From positions 30,450,702 to 30,514,701 of the forward strand of contig CM046309.1 of the NCBI GenBank assembly GCA_025267735.1: a stretch of 64,000 nt of DNA. The letters are read 5' to 3'. Each line of letters starts with the position of its first letter. The stretch's first letter is position 1. The notes beneath the pieces were generated by a model. It did not search any database and was not told the origin of the DNA. It worked only from the letters and a program-made list of their open reading frames with translations. The position numbers and the translations under genes are program-made. The stretch is from Mactra quadrangularis (taxonomy: Eukaryota; Mollusca; Bivalvia; Venerida; Mactridae). Shown piece by piece: positions 13,101 to 25,100 of this stretch.

Positions 13101-16100
13101 GCTATTGTCATAGATTCATGGATTCAAGATTAAAAGTTTTCAGGACTGGTCTTGAAGGTCACGAATTTTGGGACCTAGGAAAGGGTTCTTTTTCTTATAA
13201 AAGTAGCTAGTATAATGAAATCCAGAAATTTTAGGAGTACAAGAAATTAAAACATTCACCTCATGTCAACTTATTATATATGTATTAAACACAACTTGTA
13301 CGTAACTTCTATACATCACCCCCCCCCCTTATTCTTAATCAGGAAATCAATGTATATTTCCTATTTATAACCCTGAAAAAATATTGTTACTGTTATTTAT
13401 TAATTATAGTAAGACTCATCAAATTACACTTTTTTAAACTTGTTGAGAATTGGTAATTTATTATAAAAAAAACTTTGAAGTGTAGTATATTAACACATCT
13501 ACATTTAAACAGACTTAAATTTTAAGTCACTTAAAATAATATTATTACTAAATATGTATTATACATGTAAGGGTAACTTGTAAACACCTCGAATAAAAAT
13601 AAATCCATTTTATTCATTAGTTTAGTTACTCAATTGAAATTCATTTTTTAAATGTCCAACCTTATTAGTAGATTAATAACTTGATATATTAAGGGATTAA
13701 ATCAATAACAGTCGGCACCGCACCGAACCGCCGAAGACACGATAGGTCATCGCCTTTCGGTCACCCGGCTACACGAGTATAAACTCACACTACAACATTA
13801 TAAATGAAGCGCAAAAAATGGTCTTATCATTCTCATACCCAGAGGTTATCATGATTCCCGAGCTAGTATAGAGAATCCTTACAACCTCTGGGTACGAGAA
13901 TGCGGTTCCAGCTAATACATAAACTAGTTTATTTACGTATGTTGTGTAACATACATGTATATCTTTATTACTTGTATAAAAAGTACTCAAAACTGATTTC
14001 TAAAACACGACCCTTAGATATGGTTAGAATAGATGTCCCCCCTCCCTCATTCTCGTACCCATAGGGTTCAAGATTAGATCGAGAATCTTCATAACCTCTG
14101 AGTACGAGAATGTCCCATCCATATGCGTCCTCGAAACCAACTACGCCGATGTGAAAGCTATCACCATTTTCACATTTTGAAGACAAAAAGTAAACAAAAC
14201 TCATTTCGATAGTTCATTGTAATGTCATTTATTTTCTTTACTAAATCGTTCCTAAGGACAATGTCAACAGGATAAATAATTTATCTGTTTTCTCCGCTGA
14301 CGGAGACACCAGTCAGGTTTATTAAAATTCGAATTCTGAACTGTCGATTTTTGAAAATTAAATTTGATTTCTTGATCCATGGTACTTATGATAGATTTCC
14401 ATCAGTCACGTGATTTACGACTGATCGGTCAGTTTATATTTCATTTTAAAATAGTTGAAGAATTTCTTTTCAAATATTTAATCAGAAGTTAACGCCATTA
14501 TACAAAGAGAAGATTATGTAAGCTTTTAAAAATGAAATGACTATTAACTGTGATACGAAGTCAAATACATGTACATATGGTTCAAGCTAGGACAGTGACT
14601 ATGTCCACTTGTAAGGTGAAGTTAATAACGCGTCATGAAAGTGTTTTGAAATAAGTACATTGTATCAATAAACATGATAGTTCATTACATTTTATAAGAA
14701 ATTAAGTTCACATTGAAGTCTCATATATCCTGTTTCCTTTATTTAATTCAAAATTGAAGTGTAGATTTGTGTACAGCTAGAATGCTCATGTTCTATGACT
14801 GGGCAGAGATTTGTTCAATTAAACCCTTTTTACTACGAGTTGTTTCAATTGCCTATGTGCCTTAAATTGTTTGTTTGATTGGCTATTTTTGGCATTACCT
14901 ACAAATACTCGTATGAAAGCATTATTTGAACAAAATGTACCTTACGTACATTCCTCGTACAATGTTTCGTACATTTCTCGAACCTTACTCTTACATTTCT
15001 CGTATGTTTCTCGTACAATTTTCTTACATATCTCGAACCTTTATTGTACATTTCTCGCGCACTTCTCGTACACTTATATATAATACATATTCGTACATTT
15101 CAAATCAAATTCTTGTACGTTTCTCGTACACTTCTTATATATTTCTCGTACGTTTTTTCATACATTCATAAAATTCCAAAGAACTGATAATTCGGATTGG
15201 TCAATTCAACACTTAAACCATAACTTAGTTGAAATCTTTAGTGTTTCTAACTACGGTATTCTATAAATTAGACATTTGACAAGATAACTGTAGATTAACA
15301 TTTAATTAAACCTTGTTATATTTATTATTACACCAATAAACATGTGGTTCTATAATCAAATAGTTTATTAATGATGCCAATATTTGATCTTTTAAGAGCT
15401 TAGAAAAAAATAACATCGACTTGCGAGCTAAAACAAATACAGAAGCTCTCATTGAAGTAAGCTCGTTTGTTTGCGCTCAACGTTTAAATAAACAGATAAA
15501 GGGGGTACCAGGAAAGCTTGCTATGCAATTAAGCACGTGAATTATATTTTAAATCTTTCATGAAACGTCAAACAGAACAAGTTTTCAAGTTGTTTAAATT
15601 ATCTGACTAGCTGTACATTGACTTATTGGCGAAGATTAATTTAAAATCTTGTTTTCTTTCCTTGCATAAGTATTTGATTTAGAACATGAAAAAACCGAAA
15701 ATGAAGATGGAAACGTAGTAACAGGCAAGTCTTCTACCATTATAAAGAAAGTAAATTCACGGTGCACGTGGAGATTAGTAAAAGGGTTAGCTTTGCAGTG
15801 ACTTTATTAAAACACACCAAGGTTTATTTAGTACCGTTTCAAGATGGAACGTGAGCCTAGGGAGATTTTCAACAAACGCTCTTAATAATTTATGAAATTA
15901 TTCGTCTCCGCGTGCAACCATTTATCAAGCTTTGCTTTGGCTTTATATTGTAACATTTGAGTCTTACTAAAAAGATATTATTCGTGCGAATGAAAAAAAT
16001 TAATTTTATAGTTTTAAGAAATTTGGAAATTTTGATAAATGAGTGAGTACGATTTTAATTTTGATTTTTGTCGGCTATATGAACACCGGTTATATTGAAA

Positions 16101-19100
16101 AACATGACCAGATACTGAAGTTTATGAAAATTATTTTAATGTGATTTTGAGGTTTTATGGTCGGTGAGACATTATTTATTGTAATATTAAATATTGGCTT
16201 TAAAATTGGATAAAAAATGCGAACTCATTTTATTAAAAAATGGAATTGCTGTAGTCTTATGCACACTTTTTTAATAAAAATCAAAGGAGTATATTTGACT
16301 TTCGTCACGAACTTGCAAAAAAATCATGGAAATAAATATTACTATCCGTTTGATAAATGTTTTACGACTGTTGTAGAACTCATAATCTTGAAGTCTATCC
16401 TTAAATATCATGTTTTATTTACTCAGACATAAAACTATTTTCACTTTCTCGCATGTCTGGGGATATATATGCAACATATTTATGTTGCTTCGAGTGATTA
16501 ATTGTCTTAATTTATGAAATAAACTTAAGAAGTATTTAAGACTTGTTTTGTCATTAGTTTTTTTTGCATTCTACATTCAGTATGAATTCTGAATTTTAAA
16601 TAGATATATATGGAATAGATATGGAAATAGTCAGTTTTGATTTTAGAATTAATTATACCGTATATAATTATAAATCGTCGGTATATACGATATATTATAA
16701 TAGGGATGTCGACTCGAAACCTTGCCGGTTAATCCGTATTTTAGCACGTTTAGAACAGAAGTTCGAAAGTTTGAACAGAATAGAACATGACAGTTCAGTT
16801 TTAACTTGCCAGATCAATTTGATTTGTAAAAAATATTATTTGTGGGTATTTGTTTTTAGGATATGATATGATATGCATACACTCGTTCCTCCAGAACTTA
16901 AGACACTTACGTCTACACTCTATCGATTACATGCCGACGTCAGTAAAATCACATGTCATGTACGCTACCGCAGTATGATCTAATGGTCTTGCATTAATTT
17001 CATATCTAAGTCAACTTTAACTGTCCAAACGGCGAGTTTGTAAATTCACAATCACCGAATTGGTTTTATCACTGAAAATTTACATTAATTTTGTTTTAGC
17101 TCAATTTTGAAACAAGTTCTTACAACTTAGATTAATCACTTTCTAGTTCGCGTCTAGGTCCCCCAGTACTGAGTTTGAAGGTAAACGTTTCTTGCTCAAA
17201 GAAACAAGGCGATATGCTTTGGGTGGGATTCGAACCAACGCTAAGCTGACTATCCAATGTTCACCAATCCAACGCCGTAACCACTTGAAGGTAAAAGTTT
17301 TTTTGCTCATAGAAACAAGGCGGAATATTTTGGGTTGGATTCGAATCAACACTTAGCTGACTATCCAAAGTTCACTAATGCAACGTCGTAATCATTCAGC
17401 CAGACCATTCTGTGACTGAAAACTGCCATTTCAGATCACTGCCTTAGAATGAAGGTTCAACTGAACAAGACTCATAAACCAAACACAAACTTATCTACTG
17501 TAGCGGAAAATAGTGGAGCTTTTAAATAGTCTGATTTTGATGTGTTCTCGTTTCTTAGAAGAGTATAACTAAATGGCCGAACAAAATTACTGGGGAAAAA
17601 TAATTGAATAAAAATATTCAAAGACCATGAAAATTATTTAATTGTTATAGCATAAAGACTAACGATGTTTATTGTTTGGTTTCTTACAGTGATTCACGTT
17701 AACGACACTATGGTCATAGACTCTTATTTCTCGTACATAAATCTCTGTTTGTTTCAAGTTTGTATAAAAACATAGAGAACAGACATTTATCAGAATGTTC
17801 AATGAAGTTAATTATTTCAACTGGGTGACTAAACATTACAAAACGTCTTCACATGAAAGCAAGTTTCACTTTTATCAAAATTGTTGCAATTAAGCGACAT
17901 GAAAGTACCGGTAGTGGCTAAAGTCAAGTTAGACGTTGATTTCCGTATGTAAACAGCACAAACGATTTGAAAAGAGTTAAAAAGCAAGATAAGTGTTTTA
18001 GCGATAACATAATTAGGGGATGTGTTAAAACGACTACCGTAAAGTCATGGTTAATGGTTAATGTTTTGTGAAGTTTTGTAAGGCAATTTTAACGATTGTT
18101 TGGTGCGGATATCAAATGCTGAAGTTCTAAATATGGGTAAACTAATGCTATACAGTTAATTAAAGACGGAAAATCAAAGTTTCCGTGTTGCCGCCAATAC
18201 AATAACTGAATCACACGGGAACATTTCAAAGTAACAAGACATGTTCTTTTATTTTAGATTTTACGCTATTTATCAAACTGTTTTAAGTTGCTGAAGACAA
18301 CCATCCTCGACTTTTCATTGAATAGCACTCACAATTCTACTAGTAGTCGGGAAATTATAATGTAGAGGAAAATCAGCATTACTGTCGAATTTTCATGCGT
18401 GAAATTCTGTGACCAGGGATCGAACACATCTGTACTTTCAAAATGACCACGTCCATAGCTAATTTAGATGATTTTTGCATCTTTTGATTTTCTGAAACTA
18501 TTACATTGTAAAGTCACTTGAATCTAAAGACATGTCACGTGTGATTTTAAGATTCCTCGGCTTATTGATATCAAAAGATGGATTTTCTGGGTAAGAACTA
18601 TCCATGCACGCTGCTATCATACGATTGGAAATAGATTCCTCATTGGCAAAATACATTTTGGTATGGATCAAACCTCCAAACTTAGCTAACATGAGCTAGC
18701 AAAAAGAAACCAAAAAAACATTTATATACGTGAAAATATTAAAAATAGACTATAATGGTAATAAAAGGAGGCCTTAAAATGTGGGCAAGTTAATAAAAAT
18801 CCTAAGCCATACTTCATAAGGAGAATTGCGCATTGAGAAATGACAAACAAAAATGGCCGTACATGTAAGCGTTATTTTTCTAAATTTGTTCAAATCTACT
18901 TATTTTAAACGTTCTGGGAAATTCACATGACTGCAGGCATTAGTTACAGCTTACAGTGATTAAAAATTAGCCAAGAAAACAAGACATTTTCAAGGGCTAT
19001 TTTGTAAATAACAAGTCCATGTAAGCAGATACACACTCGCTGGTGTTTATGATTATTCATTAACTTCCATTGACCTTCTCTTAGAGATTCAAACTTACGA

Positions 19101-22100
19101 CATTTTAATCATATCTCGTATACCTGCAGGTTTCTCCTCTATGCTATCTTAGCTAGACTCTCGTCCGATTTGCTCGGTCAGTTTTGCATCTTACCACCGC
19201 AATCGAGTCAATTCCAGGGGCCGGACAAACATACCTACGCTCAAACGCGGCGTCAAGCAACATGCATAGTATTGCATCACTGTCTTATCTAACAGAAACT
19301 GGAATTAGTCCTCTTTGCCGAAAATAGATGAAGGAAATACGTTATATCAACACGGGATAAACAGACGTTCACTTGTCGTTCGGGAAACCGTTCGGGTGGT
19401 TCCGTAAACTGACGATCAACAGCTATCACCGAAAATTCGGGTTCGGGTGATTTCGTAATCTGTCGATCAACAGCTTTCACCGAAGATTCCCGAACGCTAA
19501 ACAAGTGTTGAGACAAGTAAACTTATCAATGAATTTAATTCTTTTAAGCCTCAGATAAAAGAAACACTTAAAAAGAAAACGACGATGCAAAGTTCATTGA
19601 TATCGTCTTTGTCACAAAAGAACACCGGTACTGATTGGAGGGCTTGCCTTTTTCAAGTATATCCGGACATTACTTGTTGCGTAAAGCTAGTTGCACAAAT
19701 GCTAGGGAATGATTGCATGTGTTTATCCGGACAATACCGTGTTTAAACAGGACGGCTGTTAGACTCACCCTAAATTAGTGCTAAATAACATGACATGTTC
19801 CCAGCACTATGTACGCATACATTATTCAAAATATCCGACTTTAGTAAACTTTTCTAACCTTTTGCAAAGGAAATTAAAGTCTTTCCGATTATGTATTCAC
19901 CTGTGTTTAATTGCCTAGAACACATTACCAATGGTGTTGTTTATTGAACGTCACTGGTTGCCAACCGCGTTAGCAACCTTATAGCAACCACGTTCATGTT
20001 TTCTTAGATATATCAGGCAATTTTCTAAGAAGAAAAAAATGTCAATCGTTTATTACCCAGCGCTCCTCAAGAAGGCGTTGATCAGCCAACACAACAGTTA
20101 GTGACTTGAATTGATTGACGATAGCTCAATGATACGATACATTAATTTGTAATAAAATCGTTTAGACAGGTGCTTTCATTTTGACCGGGTACCAGGTTAC
20201 ATCCGGGCACAATGTGATAAGACTATAACTTAAGCAACACGATAGAAAGTCTTTGGTTATCTTAAAGAGTTAACGGAAATTATTGCAATTCGTTTAGAAA
20301 CCAATTTTCAATTCTATGAATAATTAATGTGAAGTTTATTTTATTCTCAATCATAAAACAGGCTTCGCTAAAGACGTCTATTATCTCGGGGGTTTTATGT
20401 ACAAGTGTCATGCTATTGAAGTCTTTTGTTTTTAGTATATTATTGAGATTAAATGACGCTACTTTTAACTATTGAAAACTTTAGTTATCTGTTGCATTTT
20501 CATGTTAGCCATTAAGGTGATTAGTTTTAGACACGGTCTCGTACTTTGTAGCATCTACTGTTAATTACCCATTAAGAAAAAAGTAATGGGTGTCGCGTAG
20601 TACAAACGATTTTTATACATCTATATCTATGTACTTAGTGATTTTTTCATGAAATTTGTCAAGAAGTTTGCGATCTAATAATGATTTTGTAATTATGGCG
20701 TATTGAAAAAAATGTTATGGGTTGATGTAAGTAGCGTTTTTACGCAGGTCTTGTGTTGAATATTACATGCTAAATTATACTTTGTCAAACTTCAGTTGAG
20801 ACTGTGTTTTAATTTTATTCCATGATAAACTGTTTGTATGAAATCACTGAGACATATTTCTAAAATGTATGCATATTATGGTGCTTAAAATGCCAGAACA
20901 ATATGGTTTTATTAATTAAGAAATTAATGCACGGCGTTATCCGTCAGTTATAGATAGGTACCTATATATAGGGTTCTTGGTTATAGCGTAACGCACTTAA
21001 ATGTTTCACCGGGCTCGTGATTCAATTATACAAGGTACAATACGACCCCTTTTTGGTCCAAAGTTTGTAGTCTAAGTAAACCTTACGGCCCCTTAATACC
21101 GTACTCTGTAAGGTTCATAGATAATTATCAATATAAGATCTAAAAATAAAATTATATTTGAATTATATTAAATGTTTGTTTGATCCCAACGGCGTCAGTT
21201 CTGATTTTAAAGGGTCACATTCAATAACATTATGTTAAACTGTTATCAATACATTGTCTTTTGTTGAACACTGACCCCGTGAAAAATCATAATAAACTTC
21301 TATAGTTGAACTATAAGTCAGTATGGCGCGTTCTTGAGTTCAAATTAGTTCAATGTATCATTTATTAAAGGCACCTCGTAACACATTGTTAGCCTTGACT
21401 CTGAAGTACATATTAAATATTGACTCTTTAAGAATGATACCTTCATAGTAATTTAAAGATTTTTAGATTTTTTTGAAAATTATTATTTTTGTATTTAATT
21501 GACCTTCTGATTTATTGTGATGTTTTTGACTAACTTGTAACTTTAACTATACCTTTTATTACAAATGTACACACCACGGTGAGGGTACCTTGCTATGATT
21601 CTATACAAAAAAGTGTGGATGATTATACCCCACCCACTGTCGCTATTTATTCACCTCCTAGAACCCATGGAGTGCTATCACTCCCCTTTTCTATCCGATC
21701 CTCTAACACTTGTAAACCCCATGACCCCTAGGTGGTCCCTATAAGATGAACAATGCCAGTATTATATAATAGTCACTTAAAGAAGTCATATTTACAAGGA
21801 TTTTACTCTTCACTGAAATCAGGAGGATATAATTATAGAGTGATATAAAATATAACAATATTATTGTGTAACAAACTCGAGTAACAACGAGTGTATCATC
21901 GGATTGGATCAAAGAAAATATGTTATACTAATTTAGAGTTAATTTTATTATAAATTGTGATACCTTAATTCTTCGTGGAATGTGATAATAGTAGGATTAA
22001 AGATTGTGACACAGTCTGGAGCCCCTCAGAATCCCATATTTGGTGTTATTTAGGGGCTAAGACGTAACCAGCAATAAGGGGATCGCCTGACTCCCTGGCG

Positions 22101-25100
22101 TGTTTTGATAGAAAAACGTGTCTGTGGTCTTTTTAAGGGATGATATTAGGATGCTCTTCGTGGATTTAAACAAGTTATTATTTCTTAACAATGACTAAAA
22201 TGAACGCTTGATCTAAACTAAATATTTTGTATTTTGAAATTTAATGAGAATAATACAAATTATGATGGTTTTAGCTCCAGGTACCCTATAGTATTTGACA
22301 AAACTATTACAAAATGTCAACCAGATATACCAATCCAAATATCAAGAATGTTAAGTTAATTAAATGTCGTATTAATCACTTTGCATAGATTAGATTCGTT
22401 ATATTGCGAAATTATTCTTAATGATAAAAGTGAGTTATTATTTCCCTTTGATATGAAAAAAAACGTTTAATTCTAATTTGTCAGTACAAAATAAAACGGT
22501 TAATACAATCTTAAATTCTGACATGCAGTCAGTTTTATATAATTAGCACTTCAAATTCAGACGGATAATACGCATAACTATGATATCATATTCAAAAGGT
22601 ATACACAATTCTACACATTTTGTATAATATTTAGAATTATTAATCCAAAAACTGAGCGTATTATTAATCTTTCTTGCATTTGACTTACGAAGATTTTTTT
22701 CGTAAGAATTTTAGTGAAAAGCACCAGAGTAATATTCCGTGATCATAGATTTCATTATTTTTATTTGGGGAATTTTACCTTAAACTAAAACATATGTTTA
22801 TATATTGCGCGTTAATAAAAAATTGATCTGAGACAAAATTCAATTCATAACATCAGTTAGAAATAGTGTATTTATCGAAGCGTGTGATGTAATTGTTATC
22901 TTTCTCAAGTCAAATTTCACAAATAATACTTACTTTTGTACATACTAAACTTACTTTGATAGCATTTACCCGGGACATAGTATCAATACCTATCATTTTC
23001 AAGTTGTACGAAATGCGAGTTTTTGACCTAAAGTAGGAATATTCCTTACATGTTGTAGATCGATTTCAAAGAGTTTATAAATTACATAACTTAACAAGTA
23101 ATCTAGTACTGTATTCTATAACATAACACTGTTTACAGATCGTTCAAAAAACCTACAATTGACAAGATAATGAAGTATTTAGTAGAATTGTACCAAGTTT
23201 TGTTAATTAGAAAAAGAGATTTCATCACCCGAGAAAAGATAAATATTTGCATGTCTACATCACAATATTCTCTATGTCAAGTATCAGCTTAAACCTTTTA
23301 TAAAATAGACACTGCAATGTCATGTGTTCATATTTCGGTATTTTATACTAAAATTCATACATTTTACCGGTCTCTTTATTTTCAATGTTTATTCTTATGT
23401 GTTCAATTTTTTTATTAATGATTAATGTAGTGTTATGGATATGTTTTTTTGAAATACATCTTTCTATAGGGCCTTAGAATTGTACGCCTTGTTGTAATAA
23501 CCATGGGCCCTTTTCATTCAGAAATACGAATTCATACATCTATATAGGTCACTGCAAAAACTCCTGAATAAAATTGTATGAATACAGGTCAGTAAACGTG
23601 CTTGCTATGTAAATAATGAAGCTACGTATCTTAAACATAACAGATAATACATGTTTTTGATTCGATTGCAGTTTTTTGTGCCTTTATTTAGTGTTTTGTA
23701 TGTTTATGTAGGATTTTACTCCGTCTGTCAACATTGTCAGCATTTATTTACGATTATCAACTCAACTAATTAATTTTAAAGGACTCCTTTTTACTAACTC
23801 GCTTATCATTCAACAAGTAGCCGACCATTGCCTCGTTTACTGCATGAAGATATTCGAATTTTTATGTAATAATATATCCGACTGCGAGCGAGAAAGGAGT
23901 CAGAGCATTGTATTATCAAATATCTTACGACAATATCATAATACAAGATAGAATGATTTATTACTAGAATTTTATGTAATACCTTTTATAATACGGGCCC
24001 CTGATTCTTAGAATCGGACCATAGTCGTCGCTATTTTATTAAATGGGATCACACGCTGAGAACAAACTATAGAATCATTGAAAATTGAATGGACCTGCAA
24101 AATGCTCTTGTCATTTAGGGTATACATTCAATGACGATATAATACACGTACAATATATGTACTTTCAGGTCGTATATTGATGGATATACCATGTAAAGTC
24201 TGTCAAGATCATTCATCAGGCAAACATTATGGTATCTACGCTTGTGATGGGTAAGCCTTATATACATGTAGTTATATAAAAGTTTAGTGCACGTATACTT
24301 AATTATACTGCTAGTTGAACATATAAAGAAAATATACTTCATTTCTTAGAAGACACAATGTTTTGATTAAAAAATGCATGCTGACTAATGAGTATGAAGC
24401 AATTTTAAGACATCGGATATTTTAGTATTCATCATATACTAACGTGAATCATTCTGGGCGAGAAGATCAGATTTTCACATGTAAATCACAGTATTTAATA
24501 TTGCATATAATAGTTTTCAATTCATATTTGGCGATAACATCGATCTGATGACAAAAAACAATTATATCTAATATTTGTATTATCATTACTTAAACAGCGT
24601 GTTGTGCATTCATAATTAACAAATTAGTCATTAAACTGTTTTATATATTTTTCAGATGTGCAGGATTTTTTAAGGTATGTATTGCTTTATAAACTCTAAA
24701 CTACAATAACAATTGTGTTTCTTAAAATTATGATTGAAAAAAGAACTATGCTATATGCAACCTTTAATAATAAAGCAATGTTTTGACCCTTTATAGTAAT
24801 AGTTTTTTTTCAATCAGAATTTAAGTTTCACTTAGTATTACAAACATTAAAACCCCGTCTACAGCGCGTCTAGTTACGACTCTAGGAGACGCGGGTTCTA
24901 TTCCCGGACGGGACCTGCATACCGTCATTAAGTTTGATTATGAAATATTTTCTACGGCCATCAATCTGACTACCTCTATACGTACCACGTATTGCAGTTG
25001 TCAGCCTCTGGCATGATTTTGTGTTTACTGGTAGGTTTAAATCTTGGGTACAGAGATTCAGACCTATTCATGCATCATGAATAGGACGTCTGGCCGCCTA

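Larger units (their letters stand above)
10160..24168 (+). other. Tailless intron 1 (14.0 kb)
   Basis: It runs from gtaagt to actttcag between the start exon and the first zinc-finger exon. It contains a doublet of short hairpins (13828-14112), an 11-bp minisatellite (14938-15175), a duplicated SINE (17095-17410), a decayed tRNA-like repeat (18405-18470) and a 51-bp tandem duplication (19391-19492). No other gene was recognised. The rest is AT-rich and could hold enhancers that I cannot identify by eye. Confidence 0.75.

Noticed and set aside
14871..15171. Two overlapping frames rich in Tyr, Ser, Arg and Thr
   Set aside because: They are translations of the 11-bp minisatellite.
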